Source: an uncultured Acidaminococcus sp. (GTDB lineage: Bacteria > Bacillota > Negativicutes > Acidaminococcales > Acidaminococcaceae). Taken from it: a DNA stretch of 64,000 nt. The translations under genes and the position numbers were made by a program. Position 1 is the stretch's first letter. Each line of letters opens with the position of its first letter. The stretch covers positions 62,001 through 126,000 of the forward strand of contig USHN01000001.1 in NCBI GenBank assembly GCA_900554515.1, given 5' to 3'. The notes beneath the pieces are model-generated. The model searched no databases, had not been told where the DNA came from, and saw only the letters and a program-made list of their open reading frames with translations. This document shows, one piece after another, positions 35,392-42,979 of this stretch.

Positions 35392-37086
35392 TTAATATTG
35401 AGCTACCCAGTCCAATGTGCCTTGCAGCAACACATTCTGCTGAAGTAAGTACATCGCATTAATAAGAGCAACGACTTCATCCACTTTACCGTTAGATTTT
35501 TTCTTGTTTACGTATCTGTTGAGGTTGGTGTCATAGGTACAGCGTGCATTGTCGAAGTTCAGCTCAACAAGTTTGTCAGGTTCATACAACACCTTTCCAT
35601 CTTCTACCAACTCGCTTAACCATTTGGTAGGCGGATGCAGAACACTGGAGTGCTGCTTAATTTCAACAGTCACAATGCCTTCGCTCTCCCATTTCTGGGC
35701 AGAAGAAATTGCATTGTACCGGTCATAACCCAAGCTGTTGATTTTAACCCCCATTTTTCCTTCCAGGTTAAGAACGTAATCTTCAATCACCGAATAATCA
35801 ATAGTACGATCACCACAAGCGATACACCAGCCAGCTTTGCAATAGTCGTAGTAGTTGATTTTCTCCAGGCGGTTCTTTTCTTCGATTCGTCCTTCAGGGA
35901 TAAAGGCCATGGTTTTAAAAAGTACTTTTCCCAGGTCTTCATCGTAGGAACACATTGCCACAGAGCAGTTATCATTGCTCATAGACAGATCAACACCCAG
36001 GAACACCTCTCTGCCGGTCCAGTCAATCGGCTCAGATGCCCGGCAAGCCTGTAGATCTGCAACGGAAATATAGGATTCTGTCCCCATTCCCTGATAAATA
36101 ATATTGCAGTGTTTGGTAATGAAGTTTTCCCTCTTGCTTTGTACTTCAATAGCCTGCTGTCTCTTTTTCTTCAAGTCATCCATGATTTCAGGGACTTCAA
36201 GAGCCAAAGGGTTGGATTGCTCCAGAATTCCATCGTCTGAAGCCCAATCTTTCTTGTTGTCAGGCTCATACAAGAGGGAGAACTCCGAATCATCTTCTAC
36301 CGTGCCGTCTAGGACTCTTTTGGCATAATCGCATTCATCTTCAAAAGGGTTCTGTATCGTTGGGTACTTCGTAGAAATGATGAACCCAAGCTTGTTTAGA
36401 ATGGTCAGCTGCCCAGAAGCCATAGCCTCAATTGCATAGGGGTTCGGCAGTGCTCCGGCTTCATCCACCAGAAACACATTGGGTAATTTTCCATCCAGCC
36501 GGCTAGTAGAATAATTGAGCGGGAAATAGTCGTTCTCTGTCAGGTTGCAGGTAATCTGGTCCCGCAACATCTTGAACTTGTCTTTCCCGTTGTATTTCCC
36601 GGCCAGGGCTGGGGAAGAGATGATGATGTCGTGGATTGCACTTTTGACTTCTCGGCTCAAAGATCCATCCGGAGCCACAGAATAAAACTTGCTCAGTTTG
36701 GGTTCCAGAAAGAACAGCAGCAAGAAAATCACGCCGATCAGAAAGGTCTTCCCGTTTTTCCTGCAAATCTCGAATACTGCTCTTTCGTATCTCCTTTTTT
36801 CTGGCTTGTCTCTATAGACGGTGCACAAGACCGCTACGATCAGCAGCCACTGGAAGCCGGCCAGGCTGTCCTTGATAGTTCGTCCTGCTTGAAGCCCTTT
36901 GGGCATCACCATTAAGCTCAGAAGCTTCTCGATGGTTTCCAGCCGTTCTTTGTTCAGGCAATATTTCTTTAATTTATCGTCCGCGATCATCAAAAATTCT
37001 TTGCATTGCAGCTTGACGTACTTCGGAGCATTAATATTGCCCTTCACTACGTCTTGCGCATATTGATATGCAGGATTTTTCATCAC
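35392..37086 (-). CDS. Terminase large subunit
   Basis: 564 residues. ATPase domain with RKNGKTFLIGVIFLL (Walker A variant, about residues 109-123) and LPNVFLVDEAGALPNPY (Walker B), then nuclease domain with VFLGVDLSMSNDNCSVAMCSYDED, VINGDRTIDYSVIEDY-type segment and KKSNGKVDEVVALINAMYLL. It packages DNA into the prohead and cuts it. It overlaps the small subunit gene by 4 bp. Confidence 0.94.
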   Translation of the reverse strand: MMKNPAYQYAQDVVKGNINAPKYVKLQCKEFLMIADDKLKKYCLNKERLETIEKLLSLMVMPKGLQAGRTIKDSLAGFQWLLIVAVLCTVYRDKPEKRRYERAVFEICRKNGKTFLIGVIFLLLFFLEPKLSKFYSVAPDGSLSREVKSAIHDIIISSPALAGKYNGKDKFKMLRDQITCNLTENDYFPLNYSTSRLDGKLPNVFLVDEAGALPNPYAIEAMASGQLTILNKLGFIISTKYPTIQNPFEDECDYAKRVLDGTVEDDSEFSLLYEPDNKKDWASDDGILEQSNPLALEVPEIMDDLKKKRQQAIEVQSKRENFITKHCNIIYQGMGTESYISVADLQACRASEPIDWTGREVFLGVDLSMSNDNCSVAMCSYDEDLGKVLFKTMAFIPEGRIEEKNRLEKINYYDYCKAGWCIACGDRTIDYSVIEDYVLNLEGKMGVKINSLGYDRYNAISSAQKWESEGIVTVEIKQHSSVLHPPTKWLSELVEDGKVLYEPDKLVELNFDNARCTYDTNLNRYVNKKKSNGKVDEVVALINAMYLLQQNVLLQGTLDWVAQY

Positions 37087-37544
37087 GTCTTGCCTCCCAG
37101 GATCTTAAGCAGAGGATCCTTTTCCTGTTTATGGGCAGACACGGCCAAGGTTCCCATCTTTGCCCTGGCTGCAGGAGATAAGCACAGTTCATGGCAGATT
37201 TTCAGGTATTGCTCAAAATAGTTTTTCCTGGCAGCGCAAATATCCCGATCCGTCAATTTGGTGGGATCGTTTCGTATCTCCACGTTGATGGTATGCAGAC
37301 CAGCAATGATGAAGCAGGCTTCTTTCATAGTCTCAATATCCAGCTGGCCAAGGAACCTGTTCTCTTGCAGATTCCTGTAAAGCCACCGATAAATTCTCTT
37401 TTCCGCTGTGCTCATGTCCTTAGGCGGTGTAGCTGGCAGCTCCAGTCCCTTCCCTGCATCTTCAATGCTGGCTCGTATTGCTTTTTCTTCTTTTGTCATA
37501 GCGTGTCTTGTCGCTTTTACCGAGCACGCAGGTCTTCCTGGCAT
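37083..37544 (-). CDS. Terminase small subunit, P27 family
   Basis: 153 residues from MPGRPACSVKAT, with AAAGGAGG well placed upstream; an ATG at 37613 lacks this. P27 features: GKGLELPATPPKDMSTAEKRIYRWLYRNL and LCLSPAARAKMGTLAVSAHKQEKDPLLKIL. It recognises phage DNA for the large subunit. It is 82 bp from the HNH gene, the cos-type arrangement in which HNH, TerS and TerL cooperate. Confidence 0.9.
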   Translation of the reverse strand: MPGRPACSVKATRHAMTKEEKAIRASIEDAGKGLELPATPPKDMSTAEKRIYRWLYRNLQENRFLGQLDIETMKEACFIIAGLHTINVEIRNDPTKLTDRDICAARKNYFEQYLKICHELCLSPAARAKMGTLAVSAHKQEKDPLLKILGGKT

Positions 37545-37626
37545 TGCTGGAACCTCCTTTTTTTGAAAATAATTCGTTTTTTGAGGGGAGCAGTCCGGTC
37601 TGGATACCCCCACCCCCTATTTCCCC

Positions 37627-38007
37627 TCAAATCCCCGGGGGTGTCTTTGCTAACCGGTATAGATAGCTTATATACTTCTTTTTCCCTTCTACCAGCTGAT
37701 GGTGCATTGGACAAAGTGTTATCAGATTGTCGTCTTCCAGTATCAAGTCCTCGTTCTTCCTTATAGGTATGATGTGATGTACTTGTAAATCCTTCCCATT
37801 GATATGCCCTTCGTCTAAACACATCCTGCATAAGTGTCTGTCTCTCTCTAAGATCTGCTCTCTCTTATGCTGCCATCTTGCCGTTGATCTAAACTTCTGC
37901 ACCCTGTTCTTGCTTTTAGTCCTGCCCCTATAGTTTTTAGTAACGGGTATAGGGCACTGCCCATAGGGGTGTATTCGCCCACACCTTGCACAACTTATTA
38001 GATGCAT
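37627..38007 (-). CDS. Phage HNH endonuclease
   Basis: 126 residues. N-terminal zinc knuckle (CARCGRIHPYGQCP), then an HNH nuclease: WQHKREQILERDRHLCRMCLDEG, LQVHHIIPIRKNEDLILEDDNLITLCPMHHQLVEGKK. HNH proteins next to terminase assist cos cleavage in HK97-like phages. It is the first gene of the late operon with clear function. Confidence 0.92.
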   Translation of the reverse strand: MHLISCARCGRIHPYGQCPIPVTKNYRGRTKSKNRVQKFRSTARWQHKREQILERDRHLCRMCLDEGHINGKDLQVHHIIPIRKNEDLILEDDNLITLCPMHHQLVEGKKKYISYLYRLAKTPPGI

Positions 38008-38116
38008 CTTTCTCCCTCCAAATAAATAAGCACCTACCCTTATTCAAGGATAGATGCTGCTCTTTCTTTTTGTTTAGTTTTTATATATACTGTCATCCAA
38101 AGGAGGTGATAAATAA

Positions 38117-38248
38117 ATGATTACTCAAACCCCTAAACATGTTAATGACGGATTCGAAAAAAGAGATGGCTTCCAAAAACCATGTAGCCCTACACTGAAG
38201 AATCCACCAGCTCCCCCAAAGCCTCAAAGAGATTCCTCTAAGAAGTAA
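38117..38248 (+). CDS. Small Pro/Lys-rich protein on the opposite strand
   Basis: 43 residues, starting MITQTPKHVNDGFEKRDG and ending PPAPPKPQRDSSKK. A very strong ribosome binding site, AAAGGAGGTGAT, sits 7 bp before the ATG. It is transcribed against the late operon and its stop overlaps the end of the facing gene (38238). No family recognised. The start signal is the main evidence that it is real. Confidence 0.6.
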   Translation: MITQTPKHVNDGFEKRDGFQKPCSPTLKNPPAPPKPQRDSSKK

Positions 38249-38882
38249 TCTTATTTGGATCAAACTTTGCGTCAAAGAAGCCCTTTGGATATGTGTACTC
38301 AATCACTCTAATATCATGTGTGAAATCTAGAAATACACATTTATGCTGGAACCATGACGCATATCGTTCATCATCTAGCCATTCTGCATAAACAGGGTGG
38401 CTGTTTACTTTCATTTCTTCCACCTCATCTGTCCCAAACGACGCTCCTAAAAAATCCCCTGCGGCTACCCGTTCACCGTCTTTAATTACTTCAATTAAAT
38501 GATGTTCACCATCCATCATATTGGCGTTCAGTAAACTGTCTTCTTGAAAGTATTCGTAACCGGTAAATCTTATAGAGGGCCATCGGCACATTTTAATAAA
38601 CTTGTGTTTTAAAAATAGCTGCCAAATGATTCCTACTAAAACACCAACAATAGGAACACTCAATATGAGTATTCCTAATTGCGTCATTACGGAAACCTGT
38701 ATGTATTCCATAAGAAGAAAAAGACTTCCTATAAGCGCCAACGTAAAAAAGCTATATACAAAATAATTGATTCCCTGCTCCAAGGCAGATGATCTTTCCT
38801 TTATGTTGCCCACCATTCTAGCTGTTTCTTTTGCGATAAAGCCAGGTGTGAGCATAAGAATTACCAAAATATAATGCTCCAA
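38238..38882 (-). CDS. Membrane protein, DUF6338-like
   Basis: 214 residues: three membrane segments (YILVILMLTPGFIAKE; YFVYSFFTLALIGSLFLLMEY; TQLGILILSVPIVGVLVGIIW) and a soluble C-terminal half (FTGYEYFQEDSLLNANM, VAAGDFLGASFGTDE, DIRVIEYTYPKGFFD). The N-terminal LTPGF near a membrane segment suggests DUF6338. It is cargo between the late promoter and HNH gene; superinfection exclusion or envelope function is possible but not shown. Confidence 0.6.
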   Translation of the reverse strand: MEHYILVILMLTPGFIAKETARMVGNIKERSSALEQGINYFVYSFFTLALIGSLFLLMEYIQVSVMTQLGILILSVPIVGVLVGIIWQLFLKHKFIKMCRWPSIRFTGYEYFQEDSLLNANMMDGEHHLIEVIKDGERVAAGDFLGASFGTDEVEEMKVNSHPVYAEWLDDERYASWFQHKCVFLDFTHDIRVIEYTYPKGFFDAKFDPNKITS

Positions 38883-38889
38883 GACTTCT

Positions 38890-39072
38890 TTACTCCTTCA
38901 GTTCCTCTAGGATCCGTTTCTCAAACTTCCTTTTGCAGTTATAAGAACAAAAGGTATATCTGTGACCTTTATAATAAATTTGCCACGCCCACGGTCCACC
39001 GCATGATAAATAAAAACGTTTGCCACATTCCCTACAAATTTTAAATTTGCTATGGTCTTCATATCTCCCCAT
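38890..39072 (-). CDS. Small zinc-finger-like protein
   Basis: 60 residues from MGRYEDHSKFKICRECG. Two Cys pairs (CRECGKRFYLSC and YTFCSYNCKRKFEKR) resemble a treble-clef/FCS-type finger. It is followed 7 bp later by the membrane protein gene; both are first in the late transcript. Function unknown. Confidence 0.6.
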   Translation of the reverse strand: MGRYEDHSKFKICRECGKRFYLSCGGPWAWQIYYKGHRYTFCSYNCKRKFEKRILEELKE

Positions 39073-39160
39073 AATTTTTAGTCCCTTCACATAACAAACC
39101 AAAAAAAATATATTTTATGTATTGTATCACATTTCGCCTATTATGGACTTCTTTAATTAT

Positions 39161-39232
39161 AAAAAGACGCTCTGTTCATCCAGAGCGCCTTCACAAAAGG
39201 AGACTGTCGTGGTTTGCTCTCCACTTACCACG
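39161..39232 (-). ncRNA. Possible short phage RNA: hairpin plus terminator
   Basis: On the minus strand, 6 bp after a TATAAT, comes CGTGGT...ACCACG (39208-39213 with 39227-39232) with loop sequence AGTGGAGAGC, a single-stranded TCTCC that could pair with GGAGA in the loop, then GGCGCTCTG/CAGAGCGTC followed by TTTTTATAA (39161-39189), a good terminator. This makes a 70-nt unit at the start of the late region. It may be a stand-alone RNA or a leader controlled by antitermination. Confidence 0.5.
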
Positions 39233-39237
39233 ATATT

Positions 39238-39243
39238 ATTATA
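39238..39243 (-). promoter_or_regulatory. -10 box of the probable late promoter
   Basis: TATAAT on the minus strand with no usable -35 (CGTTTT at 17 bp); the -35 region overlaps the first of five phased 11-bp repeats, as expected for a promoter that needs an activator. Confidence 0.5.
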
Positions 39244-39264
39244 CTACAATTCTATTTAAAAAAA

Positions 39265-39319
39265 CGGGTGAATTCCGGGTTAAAAACGGGTGAAAAAAGT
39301 GTGAAAACCGGGTATCACT
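39265..39319. repeat. Five phased 11-bp repeats upstream of the late promoter
   Basis: Plus strand: CGGGTGAATTC, CGGGTTAAAAA, CGGGTGAAAAA, AGTGTGAAAAC, CGGGTATCACT, five consecutive 11-mers with no gaps. The spacing of one helical turn puts every copy on one DNA face. The array lies between the late activator gene (39315-39824) and the -10 box. Confidence 0.75.
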
Positions 39320-39824
39320 TTTCTTTCCCCGAAAATAGATTGATTTGAGATGGCCCCACGCTAGGTCCAAAGATCATGCAGGTCATTTGGGAGATCGCTC
39401 TATGGTATCTCTTACGGCATATGCTCTCATCACAATGCACATCTGCGGCAATCGCATCCCATTTCTTTTGGTAAATGCCCCGCTGCCTTACAATCTTTTC
39501 ATCAGTTCCGCTTAAAGCAGCCAAGGAGCGATTGATGTTATCGATCCTGGTAGAAAGCTTCTTATGTTTGACTTTCATTAAATTCAGCTGGCGTTGCTTT
39601 GCTTCCTTCCGGTCTAAAGCAGCTTCCTCCGGGCTTGGCTTATTCCATCCGCCTCCACCAGGTTCAAAGCTATAGTGAGTAGTCTTGGGAGCGGCTTCCA
39701 ATGCAATCTCGGCCTGTAGATCCTGCATAACTGCTTCCTGGTTCTGAACATAGATGGACCAGTTGATATAATTGCTCAACCATCCCAATAAAACTTTTTC
39801 ACAAGAATCGTAGTGCATTGGCAT
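39315..39824 (-). CDS. RinA/ArpU-like late transcription activator
   Basis: 169 residues. A long charged helical region, then SGTDEKIVRQRGIYQKKWDAIAADVHCDESICRKRYHRAISQM, which has the sigma-70 region 4-like HTH seen in ArpU/RinA late regulators (W..IA..l..s...c.rr..ra). It lies at the end of the early transcript and directly before the late promoter and its repeats, exactly where these activators are found. It probably switches on packaging, structural and lysis genes. Confidence 0.78.
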   Translation of the reverse strand: MPMHYDSCEKVLLGWLSNYINWSIYVQNQEAVMQDLQAEIALEAAPKTTHYSFEPGGGGWNKPSPEEAALDRKEAKQRQLNLMKVKHKKLSTRIDNINRSLAALSGTDEKIVRQRGIYQKKWDAIAADVHCDESICRKRYHRAISQMTCMIFGPSVGPSQINLFSGKEK

Positions 39825-39919
39825 TCACCTCCCTTTCATGCGCTAGTTTAGTCGTCTCCCACATGGATGCGTGGATCGAAATACTATGTCATTATTCATG
39901 TGGTTTCTTACTGGCCTTC

Positions 39920-40396
39920 TCAATCTTCCGCAACATCATTCAGCCCTGTGCTGCCAAATCCGTCGGCTCCCCGTTCGGTTTCGCTGAGCTTTTCTGCCTG
40001 AACCAGTTCCACGTCCGGATCCTTCACAATGAGCATCTGGGCGATCCGATCGCCGTCACCTATCCCCTCCACGCCAGTTCTTCCTTCCATGGCATTGCGC
40101 ACATTGTCTAGGATGATGTTGACCTCTCCCCTATAGTCAGAGTCGATTAGTCCGGTACCGTTGGAAACCCGCAGGCCCGTTTTGATTCCCATAAAGCTAC
40201 GAAGTAGTATTTCGGCGTGATATCCTTCTGGCAGCTCAATGGCAAACCCCAGAGGAACCTTTATCCCTTTTTCCCCTGGGAATATCCAGCGACAGTAATC
40301 AACCCTGGCATAGCAATCATAGGCTGCAGCTCCCGCCGTTTTTCTTTCCGGCATACGTCCGCCGGGCATCAGTTTGATTTTTACCTGTTCCGTCAT
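39920..40396 (-). CDS. dut: dUTP diphosphatase
   Basis: 158 residues of the trimeric dUTPase fold. AAAYDCYARVD (motif 1), ILLRSFMGIKTGLRV (motif 2, with Phe where Ser is usual), GTGLIDSDYRGEV (motif 3), GDRIAQMLIV (motif 4) and RGADGFGSTG (motif 5). It removes dUTP and supplies dUMP. It overlaps the upstream gene by 4 bp. Catalytic Asp in motif 3 is present. Confidence 0.92.
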   Translation of the reverse strand: MTEQVKIKLMPGGRMPERKTAGAAAYDCYARVDYCRWIFPGEKGIKVPLGFAIELPEGYHAEILLRSFMGIKTGLRVSNGTGLIDSDYRGEVNIILDNVRNAMEGRTGVEGIGDGDRIAQMLIVKDPDVELVQAEKLSETERGADGFGSTGLNDVAED

Positions 40397-40830
40397 TTTC
40401 CATTCTCCTTTCCATAGGCCATAACTTCTTCGATGGCAGCTTCTACAAATTTGCAGGCCGGTTCGTCAAGATGGTTATCGCCGCTCCAGTGGTACCAGCC
40501 CCTTTTATACCTATGGACTGCTTCGTCCATAAGATTGCTGATCTCCTCAAGGTTCGCCAGCTCCGCAAGTTCTACTACACCCTCGCTTTCCAGCTCTTCC
40601 CGGATGTATTCGTTAATAATAACGTCTGGATCCACCTGGAAATTTTGCTCCCGGATCAGATCGATGAATGCCAGTTTGTCCTGGCCCAGGTAGTCCTCAG
40701 CCGTCCCTGCGGTATAATCGCGGAACGAGTTTCGGATCTGCTGCCTGAATTCGTCAGTCACCTCAGAACGCGGGGTGATCTTTACTTCGATTCCTCTGGG
40801 GAAATATAAAATATTGTCCACGTCTCTCAC
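40393..40830 (-). CDS. Hypothetical phage protein
   Basis: 145 residues, acidic and probably helical: VTDEFRQQIRNSFRDYTAGTAEDYLGQDKLAFIDLIREQ, VVELAELANLEEISNLMDEAVHRYKRGWYHW. Not recognised. Part of the early operon, overlapping dut by 4 bp. Confidence 0.65.
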   Translation of the reverse strand: MRDVDNILYFPRGIEVKITPRSEVTDEFRQQIRNSFRDYTAGTAEDYLGQDKLAFIDLIREQNFQVDPDVIINEYIREELESEGVVELAELANLEEISNLMDEAVHRYKRGWYHWSGDNHLDEPACKFVEAAIEEVMAYGKENGK

Positions 40831-40870
40831 TCCTTTTCCTTCCTGTTTTTCCGGCTCTTCTGTATCTCAG

Positions 40871-41041
40871 TTACAAAGGGCAAACAGCCAGGTTAAGACA
40901 TTTCTGCCCGTCGCTGGCACCACAGGTTACAAACGGCCAAAGTCTTTCATAACGCTGGAACTCCTTTGGGCTTGCCCATCGGCATCCGGTGCAGCGCTTC
41001 TTGATTCTGGCTTCCTGCTTTTTAGTGTCTACAGCATTCAT
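40871..41041 (-). CDS. Small Cys-rich phage protein
   Basis: 56 residues from an ATG that overlaps the upstream TGA (ATGA). KKRCTGCRWASP...FVTCGASDGQKCLNLAVCPL has a C-x2-C and three further Cys, suggesting a zinc site. It follows the resolvase-like gene. Function unknown. Confidence 0.6.
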   Translation of the reverse strand: MNAVDTKKQEARIKKRCTGCRWASPKEFQRYERLWPFVTCGASDGQKCLNLAVCPL

Positions 41042-41379
41042 GGCTTCCCTCCTGCTTCCCATTCTCGATAGAGCCGGAACCAATCGTCGGCACCCATAGT
41101 CACCTTCCAGCCGGTCCCGTTTTTCCGGTGGAACACGGTCGGAATGCTTCCGGTAGTCTTTTTCGCATCTCTTGAAGCCTGGGCCAGGGCATCGTCTAGG
41201 TTCAGATGTTCCACCCGTTTGACTTCGATGTGAATGCCAGGCAGCCCCACCACATCAGCCGTGCCCTCTTTGTTGTTGCCACAATACTGGGCAGAGCGCC
41301 TGGCTTCATAGCCCTGGGCCCGGCAAAGCCGGACCACTTCCAGCTCACCGTTCTTTCCTTTCTTTTTTCCGTTGACCAT
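41038..41379 (-). CDS. PD-(D/E)XK resolvase/nuclease-like protein
   Basis: 113 residues. KKGKNGELEVVRLCRAQGYEARRS (catalytic Glu), EGTADVVGLPGIHIEVKRVEHL (D and ExK), DDALAQASRDAKKTTGSIPTVFHRKN. This is the Hjc/VRR-like core found as phage Holliday-junction resolvase or recombination nuclease. It lies beside the SSB remnant and replication genes. Confidence 0.82.
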   Translation of the reverse strand: MVNGKKKGKNGELEVVRLCRAQGYEARRSAQYCGNNKEGTADVVGLPGIHIEVKRVEHLNLDDALAQASRDAKKTTGSIPTVFHRKNGTGWKVTMGADDWFRLYREWEAGGKP

Positions 41380-41390
41380 GCTGCCATCTC

Positions 41391-41582
41391 CTAGAATGGG
41401 ATTTCTTCGTCAAATTCAAATCCTGGTTCACCTGTTACATCCTGCCCCATACTTTCAAAGCCTTGCTGAGGTGGCTGGCTTTGGATCTGAGGCGCTTTTT
41501 CTTTTCGCTCGATAAATTCCACTCGTTCGGCAATAACTTCCGGATCCCTCACAAGGCGCCCTAACAATACAACTCGGTTCAT
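41391..41582 (-). CDS. Miniature SSB lacking most of the OB fold
   Basis: 63 residues. It starts MNRVVLLGRLVRDPEV as a normal single-stranded DNA-binding protein, jumps directly to IAERVEFIERKEKA, which is the last strand of the usual OB domain, then has a Gln/Pro linker and the acidic tip FDEEIPF. About 85 residues that bind DNA are missing, with frame kept. The start has a strong AAGGAGG. The acidic tip, which recruits partner proteins, is intact. It is probably unable to bind ssDNA as a normal SSB; it may be a decayed gene or a partner-binding decoy. Confidence 0.8.
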   Translation of the reverse strand: MNRVVLLGRLVRDPEVIAERVEFIERKEKAPQIQSQPPQQGFESMGQDVTGEPGFEFDEEIPF

Positions 41583-41595
41583 TTTTTCAGCCTCC

Positions 41596-41823
41596 TTACC
41601 TAAACTTTTTCTGGAAGCAGCTGCTTCCTCTTCTCTCGTAGTAATCCAGGTCCATATCCGGAGAGCAGCACTTCCCATGCTCTGCCGGCCATCTCCCGAT
41701 CATGATCTGTTTTGCTGCCTGCGCCCGTTCCGTGGGCTTGCCGTTCTCTGTTTCCTCGGCAATCTCTTTCAGCCTGGGTCCATCAAGTCTTTCCAGTTCC
41801 AGTAATTCCTGTTTTGACAACAT
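41596..41823 (-). CDS. Hypothetical phage protein
   Basis: 75 residues: helical N-terminus (LSKQELLELERLDGPRLKEIAEETENG) and a Cys-containing end (HGKCCSPDMDLDYYERRGSSC). Not recognised. It sits between the 36-residue membrane peptide gene and the SSB gene. Confidence 0.6.
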   Translation of the reverse strand: MLSKQELLELERLDGPRLKEIAEETENGKPTERAQAAKQIMIGRWPAEHGKCCSPDMDLDYYERRGSSCFQKKFR

Positions 41824-41835
41824 CTCTAATTCCCC

Positions 41836-41946
41836 CTAGAAGATCGTCGCCGCGATTAGCTGTCCCAAAAGAGTGGCTGCGGCCACCAGGATCATCCCAC
41901 AGATAACAGCTAATGCCATGCAAACCACATACTTTTTTTCGCTCAT
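41836..41946 (-). CDS. 36-residue single-span membrane peptide
   Basis: MSEKKYVVCMALAVICGMILV then a hydrophobic Ala/Leu stretch. The ATG shares one base with the stop of the upstream gene (TGATG), which implies translational coupling. Too short for family assignment. Confidence 0.5.
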   Translation of the reverse strand: MSEKKYVVCMALAVICGMILVAAATLLGQLIAATIF

Positions 41947-42443
41947 CAGCTAACCACCCTCAGGTCTTGTTCTTCTGTCTCCGGATTTTCTTCCTGGTCA
42001 AACAAGTTCTGCTGTGCCCGTTCTCCCTGTACGTATTTCTCAGCCTGGGTGAAAAGCTCCTGGATATCAAGCGGAATTGTCTTGCCCAAACAATCCTGGC
42101 CCACGGAAGGCAGCGAGATTGTCAGGTAGTCACCGATATACGGATCGTACACCTTGCCTGTCAGTGAAAAGGTCGTTTTGTCTTTCCCTTCATGAGCTGA
42201 AACGCTGCTTACATAGACCCGTTCCATCGGATCAGCCCCTTTAACCGTCTCTGCCGGCTGCATGGCTGCTAAGATGCAGAAATCTTTTCTTAGAGTTTTG
42301 AATGCTGCATCAAATTCCGGCAGCCCCGGTTCATCACAGGACAGTGTAACCACATTCATGAACACCCCTTTCGTTTCCTGGTACTTGATCACATACGTGC
42401 TCAAATCTTTGGGATCGTTCTTCACACTCAAAATCTTGATCAT
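41946..42443 (-). CDS. Hypothetical phage protein
   Basis: 165 residues from the ATG overlapping the upstream TGA, with GGAGG behind it. MIKILSVKNDPKDLSTYVIKY, FMNVVTLSCDEPGLPEFDAAF, VSSVSAHEGKDKTTFSLTGKVY, then an acidic Gln/Glu end. Early-operon protein of unknown function; the middle looks like a small beta-rich domain. Confidence 0.65.
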   Translation of the reverse strand: MIKILSVKNDPKDLSTYVIKYQETKGVFMNVVTLSCDEPGLPEFDAAFKTLRKDFCILAAMQPAETVKGADPMERVYVSSVSAHEGKDKTTFSLTGKVYDPYIGDYLTISLPSVGQDCLGKTIPLDIQELFTQAEKYVQGERAQQNLFDQEENPETEEQDLRVVS

Positions 42444-42979
42444 TCGATTTTCCTCCATTCTTTCTCTTGCACCTTTTGGGTCAAAAGGTGTTGTGCAGTC
42501 CTGGACACAAGAGCCTGCACTTTTCCATCTGCCAAGGTAGTTCTCATTCTCCGGGCCGTTTCTTTACGCTCTGTGTTGTTCTGGTACATCCGCAGGAATG
42601 TATCCCGTACCCGCGGTACATCACTTTCCAGCATGTTGCAGATACTCTGCCATCCCATGCATTCTACAGTCTGTTGGACCATCGGATCTTTAAACACGGG
42701 TTTCCGGTAAGGCCCAACGGCCCCGATGGCTTTGTAGACTTCTGCCCAGCCCTGTTCTGCATTGGGCAGCTCAATTCCCCGAGCATACTGCCACACCAAC
42801 TTTGACTCCTCGATAATCTCGGCAATCGTCGGCAGGAATCTCGACTGCTTGATCACATTCACCACAGCCTTTTTAAGCACTTCGTCAGGGATCTCTTTCA
42901 GGCAGATCCCATACACCCGTGCCTGCTCATCAGTGAATTTCGGGTAAGCGCATTTGATCAGCGCCAGCACTTCATCCAT
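42440..42979 (-). CDS. Replicative helicase loader/inhibitor-like protein
   Basis: 179 residues from MDEVLALIKCAYPKFTDEQARVYGICLKEIPDEVLKKAVV; GGAGG is 6 bp upstream. FLPTIAEIIEESKLVWQYARG is the N-terminal signature of phage helicase loaders of the G39P kind, and GWAEVYKAIGAVGPYRKPVF and DTFLRMYQN follow. It is just after the replication initiator, overlapping it, as such loaders usually are. Confidence 0.72.
   Translation of the reverse strand: MDEVLALIKCAYPKFTDEQARVYGICLKEIPDEVLKKAVVNVIKQSRFLPTIAEIIEESKLVWQYARGIELPNAEQGWAEVYKAIGAVGPYRKPVFKDPMVQQTVECMGWQSICNMLESDVPRVRDTFLRMYQNNTERKETARRMRTTLADGKVQALVSRTAQHLLTQKVQEKEWRKIE

Noticed and set aside
38093..38302. Leftward 69-codon frame.
   Set aside because: It lies opposite the better-supported 38117-38248 gene and within the end of 38238-38882, and no start signal is seen.
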